64,000 nucleotides of DNA from Paenibacillus graminis (GTDB lineage Bacteria > Bacillota > Bacilli > Paenibacillales > Paenibacillaceae): positions 620,001-684,000 of the forward strand of contig NZ_CP009287.1 in NCBI RefSeq assembly GCF_000758705.1. The letters run 5' to 3'. How positions within the stretch are numbered: position 1 is the first letter of the stretch; every line of letters begins with the position of its first letter. Position numbers and translations under genes: made by a program. The notes under the pieces are model-generated. The model had not been told where the DNA came from, did no database searches, and saw nothing but the letters and a program-made list of their open reading frames with translations. Shown here one piece after another: positions 8,673 through 17,388 of the stretch.

Positions 8673-8689
8673 ATGTCTTTTTAAGACAT
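8673..8689. repeat. Inverted repeat upstream of csbD
   Basis: ATGTCTT-TTT-AAGACAT, seven-base perfect arms with a three-base loop, 47 bases before the csbD start. It could be an operator or a short leader hairpin. Function not known. Confidence 0.4.
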
Positions 8690-8735
8690 GAGCCTCTGGT
8701 CATACTTCAAAAGACACCTAAGGAGATGAGCATGT

Positions 8736-8939
8736 ATGGACAGCAACATTATCAAAGGAAAGTGGATGCAGCTTAAGGGCGAAGCCAAGAAGCAGTGGGG
8801 ACAACTGACGGATGATGATCTGGATGTCATCGACGGCGAGAAGGATAAACTGGTCGGCAAGCTTCAGGAGCGTTACGGCCATACCAAAGATGATGCGGAA
8901 GCGGAATACCGCAATTGGGAACAGTCCATCCGCCACTAA
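8736..8939 (+). CDS. CsbD-family stress protein
   Basis: A 67-residue hydrophilic protein of the CsbD family: it begins with the typical N-x-I-KGKWMQLKGEAKKQWG, followed by a short second helix with DGEKDKLVGKLQERYG. The family is induced in general stress (SigB regulon in Bacillus) but has no known biochemical role. GGAGATGAG precedes the ATG. No convincing SigB promoter was seen upstream. It is transcribed divergently from pplA. Confidence 0.9.
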   Translation: MDSNIIKGKWMQLKGEAKKQWGQLTDDDLDVIDGEKDKLVGKLQERYGHTKDDAEAEYRNWEQSIRH

Positions 8940-8976
8940 TATAAGAGAATAAAACCTCGGAACAGGATAGTCACCT

Positions 8977-9264
8977 ATGCAGGAAGAGGCGATGTCTATG
9001 TATAAATCTCATGTCGTAACCGGCAGAATTATCGAGATACATGCTGACCGGGTACTTACACAGCAGGGGGAGATGTTATGCACCTTTCATCCCCGGTACT
9101 ATATGCTGCCGGAAGTAGAGACATGGACACCTGAGAAATGTGACTTGAAAGAGGAGCCTGTAATGGTATTGCATGATCAGAGTGGAGGCAGGAACCGCAA
9201 AAGGCGCTGGAGCGCCGTAAGGCCCTGGTCTCCGCAGCAGAAGAAGAGCGCAAATCGAATCTGA
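8977..9264 (+). CDS. Small hypothetical protein ending inside a terminator
   Basis: Up to 95 residues; ATG codons at 8992 and 8998 follow AGGAAGAGG and may be the true start, giving MYKSHVVTGRIIEIHADRV. The N-terminal part reads like a small beta-strand protein (RIIEIHADRVLTQQGEMLCTF). The tail is basic (GGRNRKRRW). The last seven codons and stop form the left arm and loop of a strong hairpin. No family is recognised. It follows csbD by 37 bases and may share its transcript. Confidence 0.55.
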   Translation: MQEEAMSMYKSHVVTGRIIEIHADRVLTQQGEMLCTFHPRYYMLPEVETWTPEKCDLKEEPVMVLHDQSGGRNRKRRWSAVRPWSPQQKKSANRI

Positions 9265-9283
9265 TTTGCGCTCTTCTTCTGCT
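9236..9283. terminator. Long hairpin overlapping the 3' end of the preceding CDS
   Basis: Arms 9236-9256 and 9263-9283 are perfectly complementary over 21 bases with a six-base loop that holds part of the stop codon. No clean T run follows, although the right arm itself is T-rich (CTCTTCTTCT). It probably ends or stabilises the csbD-region transcript. Confidence 0.6.
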
Positions 9284-9564
9284 TGAAACCCGCAAAGAGC
9301 GATGCGTTAGTCCATGTGCCATATCTAAAAAAACATTCAATATTTCCTCTATAAGGAAGAAAAGTAATCACTTTGCATGTGAACAAGCGAACGTATGTGC
9401 TATGATGGGGTCGCGCGGCGGCAGCGACATAATCGACCATTCCCAAAGCGTTAACCCAGGAATGGGAGTATTCTATAGGACTGTGATTCCATGTATTGGT
9501 TCTACTAATATGGTACTATGAATCATAAGGATTACATTTCTGTAATCATTGAAGGAGTGATGCT

Positions 9565-10962
9565 ATGGAGTATCTGAAGATTTTTTGTATGAATACGGCT
9601 CTGCTTATTTCTGTCGCTTACATCGCGAATTTAATATACAAACATATGATTACGCACGCCCCGGAGCCTGTCAAACAGGCAAGCTGGGTGGTACTTTCCA
9701 TTTTTGCCGGCTGGGTCAATATATTTTTTGGATACAGGCTGGATGAGCATGTGATCTTCGATTTGAGATTTTTGCCGCTGATTATTTCCACCATTGCCTT
9801 CCCCCAGCCCTTCAGTCTTATCATCATCGGAGTTGGCATAGGTCTGAGCCGTCTGATCTTCGGAATGAATGAGGCGGCGGTGGCAGGCGTGCTCAATTTG
9901 TCGATTCTGGGATTCGTCTGTGCCGGGCTAAGCTTCTGGGTGCGCCGCACGCCAGCCACGATCATGGTCAAGTCCCTCATTGTGATTATGGCTGTGAATC
10001 TGATGAATGCGGTGAATATCACTGTTTTTGGAGTCATCCCCGAACAGGAGTACATAACGAAGATCTTGCCTGTAACGCTGCCTGCAGGGCTTGCTCTCAG
10101 CATGCTGTTTGCACTGATTATCCGTGACTTTCAGCTTGATCTGCAGCGCACTGTCCAGGTGGTAAGGGCGAATGAGCTGCTGTCTGCACAGGCCGAGGAG
10201 CTGCATAAGAACAAGATTGTACTGGAGGAGCGGGCGAAGCAGCTGATGATGGCCTCCCAGTTCAAATCAGAGTTTTTGGCCAATATGTCGCATGAGCTTA
10301 GAACTCCGCTGAACAGCATTATCAATTTGTCGCAGATTATTGAAGACAGCGATGAGGGGCTCAGCAGGGAGGAAATCACTGAATATGGCGCCATTATCCA
10401 CCGGTCGGGTGGTGATCTGCTATCGCTTATTAATGATATTCTTGATCTGTCCAAGGTAGAAGCGGGCAAGCTGGATGTTGTTCACGAGGAACTCAATGTC
10501 AGTGAGATTCCGGAAATGCTGGCCCTGCAGTTTACGGTGGCGGCCAAACAGAAAGGCCTGGATTTCAACATTACGCTGAGTGAGGATGTGCCGCATGTGA
10601 TTCATTCCGATCCCCAGCGGGTGCAGCAGATTCTCCGCAATCTGCTCTCCAATGCCTTGAAGTTTACTATGAACGGCTTTGTATCGCTGAATATCCGGGT
10701 GGTGGAAAAGCCGGAGGGACCGGCGCTGAGGCGCTGGGTGGTCTTTGAGGTGCAGGACAGCGGTATTGGCATCGCTGCCGACAAGCACGCGGTAATCTTT
10801 GAGGCCTTTCAGCAGGCGGATAGCAGCATCAGCCGGAAATATGGAGGAACAGGACTCGGGCTGTCCATCAGCAGTGACCTGGCCAAGCTCCTGGGCGGTT
10901 ACATTACACTGTCCAGCAAAGAGGGGCAGGGAAGTCTTTTCTCCCTGTATTTGCCATTGTGA
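9565..10962 (+). CDS. Membrane sensor histidine kinase with LytS-type 5TM input
   Basis: A 465-residue kinase. Residues 1-195 form five to six membrane helices with the 5TMR-LYT look (DLRFLPLIISTIAFPQPFSL, GIGLSRLIFG). A coiled coil (about 200-230) leads to a HisKA domain with phospho-acceptor H243 in SHELRTPLNS, then a HATPase_c domain with N box (NLLSNALKFT), G1 (DSGIGI) and G2 (GGTGLGLSIS). It lacks a receiver domain and no response regulator gene is adjacent, so it is an orphan kinase. GAAGGAGTGA precedes the ATG. The input type suggests sensing of cell wall or membrane state. Sensory ligand unknown. Confidence 0.9.
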   Translation: MEYLKIFCMNTALLISVAYIANLIYKHMITHAPEPVKQASWVVLSIFAGWVNIFFGYRLDEHVIFDLRFLPLIISTIAFPQPFSLIIIGVGIGLSRLIFGMNEAAVAGVLNLSILGFVCAGLSFWVRRTPATIMVKSLIVIMAVNLMNAVNITVFGVIPEQEYITKILPVTLPAGLALSMLFALIIRDFQLDLQRTVQVVRANELLSAQAEELHKNKIVLEERAKQLMMASQFKSEFLANMSHELRTPLNSIINLSQIIEDSDEGLSREEITEYGAIIHRSGGDLLSLINDILDLSKVEAGKLDVVHEELNVSEIPEMLALQFTVAAKQKGLDFNITLSEDVPHVIHSDPQRVQQILRNLLSNALKFTMNGFVSLNIRVVEKPEGPALRRWVVFEVQDSGIGIAADKHAVIFEAFQQADSSISRKYGGTGLGLSISSDLAKLLGGYITLSSKEGQGSLFSLYLPL

Positions 10963-11083
10963 GTCAATGAAACTTAAAGGGTGCACAGAAATCCAACTTA
11001 ATTTGTGATATTGGCTTATTGACAGGAACTTGGTGCGGAGTAGAATGAAGCAAAAGCCGCATCAAAGGAGTGTCATCACCCCC

Positions 11084-12355
11084 ATGAACATCATGAGAAA
11101 CAGACTTGGCGGCGCCCGCCCGAAAGGTCTACGCAAAACCTCGGTACATCGCAAGAATCTGCAGATTGCTACGTTTGAGGGGATTCCGTCAACGATATTT
11201 CAGGTGCTGCTCCAAGGGCAGTTCCTGACAGGCTTTCTGTTATATTTGGGGGCCAGTTCCAGTCAGATTGGTTTTGTAATAGCGCTTACTACATTGGTTA
11301 ATGTAGCGCAGATTGGTGTGGCTTTTCTGATTCAGAAGCTCCCAAGCCGCAAATGGGCTATGGTGACATTCATCGGCCTGCACAGGCTGCTATGGGGTTC
11401 AACCGGACTGGTGCCGTTTATTTTTCCAAAAGAGCATTGGGTTACTGCATTTATCGTTTTGTATACGATTGCATTTATTGCGAATACGGCGGGTGGCGTA
11501 CTGTGGAGCTCGGTGATCAGCGATCTGGTTCCTGCGCGGGTACGCGGCCGGTATTTTGGAATCCGCAATACCTTCCTGAATGCCCTGGGAAGCCTTGTGA
11601 TGTATGGAGGCGGTTTAGTGCTTGACCGTTATCCCGGCGGGCACGGGTTTCTGATTCTGTATATTGTGGTCTGGATCTTTTCCATATCCAATGTCATCGT
11701 GTTCTTCTTCTATCCGGACGTGCCGTTTGAGAAATCGGAAGAGAAGGATTTTCTGCCGATGCTGAAGAAACCGCTTCATGATACGCTGTTTATGAAATCG
11801 ACACTGTTTCTGTCCGCGTGGCTGCTGCTGCAGAATCTGACGGTGCCGCTCTATTCCTATGTCATGCTGCAGCTGCTTCACATCAATTATGAGACATTGT
11901 CCCTGCTGAACGTATCGCAGACGATTTTTATGATGGCAAGCTTCTATGTATGGGGCAACCTAAACGCCAAATACAGCAATAAGCGGCTGCTGCTCTGGAC
12001 ACTGCCGATTATCGCTGTATCCTCACTGCTCTGGGGACTGCTGTCCGTACTGCCAATGCTGCTGGTGCTGTTTGCCGCGCATATTGTATTCGGGATGGGA
12101 GTAGGGGGCTTTAACCAGTTGGCGTTCAACTTCATCATAGGCGATACGCCGAAGAAGGAACGTCCGATGTACATGGCGATGTACGCAGCGCTGACGGGAC
12201 TTGCTGCGTTTTTTGGACCGCTGATCGGCGGGCGGATCTATGAATGGATACATGAATGGCCGCACTGGACACAGGTATACGGGATGCAGCTTATCGTAGG
12301 GGCGCTAATGCTGGCTCTTGCACTGCTGCTGGGCCGGCGCATTCTGAAGGACTAA
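11084..12355 (+). CDS. MFS transporter
   Basis: A permease of the major facilitator superfamily with about 12 hydrophobic segments and the two-halves layout. The loop after helix 4 carries SDLVPARVRGRYFGIRNTFL, which matches the RxGR-type loop motif of MFS proteins. The frame is open to a TTG at 11030 and an ATG at 11045; ATG 11084 follows AAAGGAG by 13 bases and precedes MNIMRNRLGG. Substrate not predictable. It stands between the sensor kinase and a Rossmann protein, all on one strand, but the 120-base gap before it argues for its own promoter. Confidence 0.82.
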   Translation: MNIMRNRLGGARPKGLRKTSVHRKNLQIATFEGIPSTIFQVLLQGQFLTGFLLYLGASSSQIGFVIALTTLVNVAQIGVAFLIQKLPSRKWAMVTFIGLHRLLWGSTGLVPFIFPKEHWVTAFIVLYTIAFIANTAGGVLWSSVISDLVPARVRGRYFGIRNTFLNALGSLVMYGGGLVLDRYPGGHGFLILYIVVWIFSISNVIVFFFYPDVPFEKSEEKDFLPMLKKPLHDTLFMKSTLFLSAWLLLQNLTVPLYSYVMLQLLHINYETLSLLNVSQTIFMMASFYVWGNLNAKYSNKRLLLWTLPIIAVSSLLWGLLSVLPMLLVLFAAHIVFGMGVGGFNQLAFNFIIGDTPKKERPMYMAMYAALTGLAAFFGPLIGGRIYEWIHEWPHWTQVYGMQLIVGALMLALALLLGRRILKD

Positions 12356-12404
12356 TATAGAGGAGGGTCAGGCCTTCCTCCAACTTCGGGAAGGGGACCG
12401 TTCA

Positions 12405-13067
12405 ATGACTAGAATCGCGGTAGTACTGGGGGCCACGGGTCTTGTAGGCAGTGCGCTTACGAAGGATCTGCTGAATGGGGGCTGGGCGGAGGTGCGTGTG
12501 CTGCTGCGCCACCCGATGAAGATCCGGCATCCCAGGCTGAAGCAGGTGATCACCGACTGGGAGAGGCTGGCGGAATATAAGGAACAGTTTGCCGGGGCTT
12601 CGGCCGTCTTCTGCTGCCTGGGCACAACCATCAAAAAAGCCGGCTCGCAGGAGAAGTTCGAGCGGGTGGATCTGGAGTATCCGCTTGCTGCCGCCGCACT
12701 GGCCAAGACATGCGGGGTGAAGCAGTTTCTGGCGGTTTCGTCGATGGGGGCAAATGTCAGGTCGCGGGTTTTTTATTCCCGTACCAAAGGAAAACTGGAG
12801 AACGGGCTCGGTGTCTTCGGTTTTCAAGGATTGCATCTGTTCCGCCCCTCGCTGCTGCTTGGAGACCGTGCGGAATCCCGCCCCGGTGAACGGGTGGCTG
12901 CCATAGTCATGAAGGCGCTGGACTTTGCGATGGTCGGCAAGGCAGCTAAGTACCGGGCGATTCCGGCTGCCAAGGTGGCCAGAGCGATGATGAATATCGC
13001 CCAAGCAGATACCGGGGGCGTGCATATCTATACCAATGAAGTGATTCATGTAATTGGAAAAAGTTGA
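12405..13067 (+). CDS. NAD(P)-binding Rossmann protein, TIP30/HTATIP2-like
   Basis: A 220-residue atypical short-chain oxidoreductase. The N terminus has the dinucleotide motif [13 protein letters not shown], and [19 protein letters not shown] contains the Y-x3-K pair of the extended SDR fold; [10 protein letters not shown] is the conserved strand seen in HTATIP2-like proteins. GGAAGGGG precedes the ATG. It is 49 bases downstream of the MFS gene and probably in the same transcript. Reaction unknown. Confidence 0.8.
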   Translation: MTRIAVVLGATGLVGSALTKDLLNGGWAEVRVLLRHPMKIRHPRLKQVITDWERLAEYKEQFAGASAVFCCLGTTIKKAGSQEKFERVDLEYPLAAAALAKTCGVKQFLAVSSMGANVRSRVFYSRTKGKLENGLGVFGFQGLHLFRPSLLLGDRAESRPGERVAAIVMKALDFAMVGKAAKYRAIPAAKVARAMMNIAQADTGGVHIYTNEVIHVIGKS

Positions 13068-13168
13068 AGTCCGGGGTTTGCAAAAAGCTTGGTGCAGGAC
13101 GTACAATGGGACATAAATCATACGTACATAGCGGATTCAATGTCTTGTACAGCAAACAGGAGGAGAAC

Positions 13169-13549
13169 ATGAGTAAAAAACAGGTAGCAACTGAAAAGGC
13201 CCCTGGTGCCATCGGCCCATACAGCCAGGCCGTCATCGCCGGGAACTGGGTATACACTTCAGGTCAGCTGGGGCTGAACCCGGAAACGGGAGCATTGGCA
13301 GAAGGCGTAGTGGAGCAGGCCCGTCAATCGCTCAGCAATGTTAAGGCGATTCTTGAAGAAGCTGGCGCATCCCTCGAACATGTTGTGAAGACAACGGTAT
13401 ACCTTAAGGATATGAACGATTTTGCAGCAGTCAATGAGGTGTACAGCAGCTTCTTCACTGAGCCATATCCGGCCCGCAGTGCTGTTGAGGTAGCGCGTCT
13501 GCCAAAAGACGGACTTGTGGAGATAGAAGCGGTAGCCCGCAAGAAATAA
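13169..13549 (+). CDS. ridA: RidA-family enamine/imine deaminase
   Basis: A 126-residue RidA protein, which hydrolyses reactive 2-aminoacrylate made by PLP enzymes. The family hallmarks are [13 protein letters not shown] at the start, [12 protein letters not shown], and the C-terminal [21 protein letters not shown] with the conserved Arg of the active site. The ATG at 13169 follows AGGAGGAG; a longer frame upstream lacks a ribosome site. A strong terminator follows 20 bases after the stop. Confidence 0.95.
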   Translation: MSKKQVATEKAPGAIGPYSQAVIAGNWVYTSGQLGLNPETGALAEGVVEQARQSLSNVKAILEEAGASLEHVVKTTVYLKDMNDFAAVNEVYSSFFTEPYPARSAVEVARLPKDGLVEIEAVARKK

Positions 13550-13567
13550 TACTCCGGAGATTGAAGT

Positions 13568-13610
13568 ATCCCTGAGCGCCTTCTGTAGGAGGAGCGCTCA
13601 GGGATTTTTT
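13568..13610 (+). terminator. Intrinsic terminator after ridA
   Basis: A 12-bp stem (ATCCCTGAGCGC with its reverse complement at 13594-13605) followed by TTTTTT. It separates ridA from the convergent TspO-like gene. Confidence 0.85.
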
Positions 13611-13642
13611 GTGTGAGGGACTTGATGCAGAGGCCCTATTGT

Positions 13643-14398
13643 CTATCTGCTCCGGCTCGGTGTCAGCAGCAGCCAAATGCTGTAGAGCAGCAGCAGGCAG
13701 GCTGTCACCAGACCGGCTATAAACACGCTATTGGTGTCCTTGTGCTCCAGGGCAATGGCGGTAAAAGCCCACATGAAGACAAGCGGATACATACAGTCCC
13801 GGAACGGAAAGCTGACGGCAACAGCAAGCAAAGTGCCGGCACAGAGCATAATTACGGCCCAGGCGGGGCCGCTTAAGCCGAAGCCTTCCCAATGGTTTTT
13901 TTCCAGTACGACACTGACATTCACAATCGTCGCTACCGAGATCCAGCTGAGATAGATGCTGAACGGCAGCTTAACCAGCCATTGCTCCCCGGAGGTGGGG
14001 GTTGTGATGCTCCGGGTTCTGCGGTAGATGACGATCAGTGTGATCAGCATCAGCACCATGGCAGCGAGAGACAGCTCAATATAGAGGTAATGCCAGAGGA
14101 ACAGCCAGCCCATATTAAAAATACAGCTCAGCACAAACCAGATGCCGACCGAATGCACGGAATCACGTGAGCCAGTGTCCTGCCGGAATTGATACACAAC
14201 GAAGCCGGCAAGCAGCAGATAGATCAGCGACCAGATGGAAAAAGCATAACCGGCTGGCGTAAGGTAAGTGTGATACCTGTCCGAAATTTCGCCGGTGCTG
14301 TTCCCGCCAAGGGGCAGAGTCACCGACAGTGTATTCACGGTAAGTACGCCAAGGAAGAACAGCAGATTCCACCACTTATAAGGATTATTCCGTCTCAT
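13643..14398 (-). CDS. TspO/MBR-related tryptophan-rich membrane protein
   Basis: A 251-residue membrane protein with about seven helices and many Trp residues. PAGYAFSIWSLIYLLLAGF is the TspO/MBR signature, normally found in proteins of about 160 residues; this one has extra C-terminal helices. Relatives bind porphyrins or act as stress-related membrane sensors, but ligand binding here is unproved. AAGGGAGTGA precedes the ATG. It is a single gene converging on ridA. Confidence 0.75.
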   Translation of the reverse strand: MRRNNPYKWWNLLFFLGVLTVNTLSVTLPLGGNSTGEISDRYHTYLTPAGYAFSIWSLIYLLLAGFVVYQFRQDTGSRDSVHSVGIWFVLSCIFNMGWLFLWHYLYIELSLAAMVLMLITLIVIYRRTRSITTPTSGEQWLVKLPFSIYLSWISVATIVNVSVVLEKNHWEGFGLSGPAWAVIMLCAGTLLAVAVSFPFRDCMYPLVFMWAFTAIALEHKDTNSVFIAGLVTACLLLLYSIWLLLTPSRSR

Positions 14399-14592
14399 GT
14401 TCGTTCACTCCCTTAACTTGATTGTCAGCCCTAAAGTAGAAGCTTACATAGAATATAACCGCTTTATTAGTAAATAAGACTCTCTCCGCCTGAAAAATGA
14501 CCTGCAGGTCATGATGTTGGCGGATAGCTGTCCGGCCTTGCTGGGTAATATGTATGTAACAAGCTGCATCAGCCGAAGGGGGAAAGCAAGCG

Positions 14593-17067
14593 ATGGAGAG
14601 CAGTGAAGCAATTCGTCCTGAAAAAATGGGTCCGCTGGTTATGAAAGAGACTTGGAACACGCCAGGAAGCTTCGTATCCTGGGAACGCTCCGAGAATATT
14701 TATATTGTCCGGGGGGAACGCGGAGGCATCGTTTTTGTATTTTTGAATGACGAAATGTTCCGGATGAAGGTATTTCGGAACAAGGTGCCTGATCTGACGA
14801 CGACCGCTGCGGTGCTCGCCGAGAGCTGTGTTCCGCACCTGTTCCCTGTGGAGGAGAATGACGGTCAGCTGACCTTTACGACCAGTGCCATCCGGCTGAT
14901 CATCGAGAAGACCTCTCTCCTTCTGCGTGTGGAGAACATGGACGGGAAGGTCATCATGCAGCAGAATCTGACGAGCTGGAGTCCGCGCGGGGCGAGCCAT
15001 GCTGAATATGATATGCAGCCGGATTCGCACTTTTATGGCCTGGGTGAAAAGGCGAGTTTCCTCGACAAGCGGGGGGAGCGCTACACCAACTGGAACACTG
15101 ATGTATTTGCCCCGCATTTGCCGGAAATTGAAGCTCTCTATGAGTCTATTCCGTTACTGATCCATATGCATGGCGCACTCTCCTATGGCTTATTCCTGGA
15201 TAATACAGGCCGGAGTGATTTTGACATGCGCTCCCATGGGGTGGCGTTTACCATCGGCTGCTCTACCGGGGCTTATGATATTTATTTTATCAACGGGCCT
15301 GAAATGAAGGATGTAGTCAAAAGATATACCTCCCTGACCGGACGGATTGCGCTGCCGCCTAAATGGGCTATTGGCTATCACCAGTCGCGATACAGCTATA
15401 TGAACCAGCAGGAGGTGCTTCAGCTCGCCCGGACCTTTCGTGAAAAGAATATCCCGTGTGATGTTATTTATCTGGATATCCACTATATGGATGAATACCG
15501 TGTGTTCACCTTCGATCCGGTCCATTTCCCTGAGCCTGACAAGATGATTGCCGAGCTCCGCGGGCTGGGGGTGCGGATTATTCCGATTGTAGACCCTGGT
15601 GTCAAAAAAGACCCTAATTATGAAGTATACAAGCAAGGGGTGCTGGAGAAGCATTTCTGCCGGCGCCTGGAGGGCGATATCTTCTTCGGGGAGGTCTGGC
15701 CGGGAATCAGTGCGTTCCCCGATTTCAGTGATGTCCGGACTGCCGAATGGTGGGGGGATTTGCATAAATACTATACGGATCTTGGCATTCAGGGCATCTG
15801 GAATGATATGAACGAGCCGGCGGTGTTCAATGAGTCGAAGACCATGGATCTCGATGTGATGCATTTCAACAATGGCCGTCCGGTTACGCATGAGGAATAC
15901 CACAATCTCTACGGGATGATGATGTCCAAGGCTACATATGAAGGGCTGGCTGAGCATATGGGCGGCGAGCGGCCTTTTGTGCTGACACGCGCCGGGTATG
16001 CGGGGATTCAGCGGTATGCCGCCGTATGGACCGGGGATAACCGCAGCTTTTGGGAGCATATGGCGATGGCAATGCCTATGGTACTCAATATGGGGCTGTC
16101 GGGTCTCGCGTTCTCGGGACCGGATATCGGCGGATTTGCCCATCATACCTCTGCCCAGCTGCTGGTGCGCTGGACGCAGATGGGCGTCTTTTTCCCGTAT
16201 TGCCGCAATCACTCCTCCATCGGGACGCTGCGCCAGGAGCCTTGGTCATTCGGTGAAGAGGTTGAGGGAATTCTGCGGGAGTTCATTGGGCTGCGTTACC
16301 GCTGGATGCCGCATCTATATAATCTTTTCCATGAGGCTGAGATGACGGGGCTGCCCGTGATCCGTCCGCTGATCCTGGAATATCCGCGCGACCCCCATGT
16401 TACGAATCTGTGCGACCAGTTCCTGCTGGGGGAAAACGTGCTGATTGCTCCCGTGTACCGGCCGGATACGGAGCATCGTTCCGTCTATCTGCCGGAGGGG
16501 TTGTGGATCGACTACTGGGATGGTGAGGTTCACGAAGGCGGACGCCACATCCTGGCCGCTGCTCCACTGCGCATCATGCCGATGTACGTCAAGGCAGGAA
16601 CCTTTGTCGCGGAAGGGCCGCTTAAGCAGTATGCCCTGGAGGATACAGCGGAGTCGGTGATTTTTCACCTGTATGGTGCAGAGGCAAGAAGCGGCTTCTT
16701 TGCTGCTTTTACTCTTTACGAGGATGACGGGCACAGCTTCAGCTACAAAAAAGGGCACTATTCCGAGATCAGTGTGCACGCTGCCGGCGAAGAAGGGGGA
16801 TTGCGGCTGGGCTGGACCTATACGGTCCGCGAGTATGCTCCGCGCAGAGATATGCTGCGCTTTGCGCTCTGCTATCCCAACTTCGCTGCAGCTTCTGTAG
16901 ACGGTCTCCCTGAGGTCAGTCTCGAACAACTGGAAGAGGGCCGGACCGGCTGGGCACGCAACGGTAAAAACGGTGCTCTCATTATCCAGGTGAATGATGC
17001 TGCTCGGGGTGGGGAGCTGCGTATACAGGCAGTTAGGGCGGAGGAAGAGCTTAACCGGAAGGAGTAA
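14593..17067 (+). CDS. Glycoside hydrolase family 31 alpha-glucosidase
   Basis: An 824-residue GH31 enzyme without a signal peptide, so intracellular. It has an N-terminal beta-sandwich, a (beta/alpha)8 barrel from about residue 245 and C-terminal beta domains. The nucleophile is D405 in GIWNDMNEP and the acid/base is probably D482 in VWTGDNRSFWEH; YLDIHYMDEYRVFTFDP and GFAHHTSAQLLVRWTQ are other barrel motifs. It probably hydrolyses alpha-1,4 or alpha-1,6 glucosides, although GH31 also holds xylosidases and galactosidases. GGGGGAAAG precedes the ATG. It stands alone, with a terminator 40 bases after the stop. Confidence 0.93.
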   Translation: MESSEAIRPEKMGPLVMKETWNTPGSFVSWERSENIYIVRGERGGIVFVFLNDEMFRMKVFRNKVPDLTTTAAVLAESCVPHLFPVEENDGQLTFTTSAIRLIIEKTSLLLRVENMDGKVIMQQNLTSWSPRGASHAEYDMQPDSHFYGLGEKASFLDKRGERYTNWNTDVFAPHLPEIEALYESIPLLIHMHGALSYGLFLDNTGRSDFDMRSHGVAFTIGCSTGAYDIYFINGPEMKDVVKRYTSLTGRIALPPKWAIGYHQSRYSYMNQQEVLQLARTFREKNIPCDVIYLDIHYMDEYRVFTFDPVHFPEPDKMIAELRGLGVRIIPIVDPGVKKDPNYEVYKQGVLEKHFCRRLEGDIFFGEVWPGISAFPDFSDVRTAEWWGDLHKYYTDLGIQGIWNDMNEPAVFNESKTMDLDVMHFNNGRPVTHEEYHNLYGMMMSKATYEGLAEHMGGERPFVLTRAGYAGIQRYAAVWTGDNRSFWEHMAMAMPMVLNMGLSGLAFSGPDIGGFAHHTSAQLLVRWTQMGVFFPYCRNHSSIGTLRQEPWSFGEEVEGILREFIGLRYRWMPHLYNLFHEAEMTGLPVIRPLILEYPRDPHVTNLCDQFLLGENVLIAPVYRPDTEHRSVYLPEGLWIDYWDGEVHEGGRHILAAAPLRIMPMYVKAGTFVAEGPLKQYALEDTAESVIFHLYGAEARSGFFAAFTLYEDDGHSFSYKKGHYSEISVHAAGEEGGLRLGWTYTVREYAPRRDMLRFALCYPNFAAASVDGLPEVSLEQLEEGRTGWARNGKNGALIIQVNDAARGGELRIQAVRAEEELNRKE

Positions 17068-17106
17068 GTCCTGTTCGTTTCCCAAAAGTGAAATTAACCA
17101 AATTAC

Positions 17107-17126
17107 CCGCCATTTGGCGGTTTTTT
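17107..17126 (+). terminator. Terminator after the GH31 gene
   Basis: Short stem CCGCC-ATTT-GGCGG followed by TTTTTT. Confidence 0.75.
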
Positions 17127-17388
17127 GGCATTGAAAGGGCCAATGGAGAACCTTCGGCTTGCCGGAGGAGAAATAATTCTTCAAAAAGAAGATAAATCTG
17201 CAGAAAAAATTGCAGAAGGGTTTTTAAATATGGCTCTTTTCGTATAAGATGAAGGGATGAAGAAAAAAAATATGGCAATCCACTCACTGGAATGCCTGTA
17301 ACTATATTTCCTGCGGAGAAGGATGCAGCCCTCCTGATGGAGGCGGACCGGCTCTTTCTGCTTGCTCAAAAAAGAATGGAGATCATCA

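Noticed and set aside
8600..8735. SigB promoter for csbD
   Set aside because: No pair close to GTTTAA and GGGTAT with correct spacing was found.
15190..16212. A 340-codon frame antisense to the GH31 gene
   Set aside because: Same reason: shadow of a conserved enzyme, with His/Arg-rich composition typical of a reverse frame.
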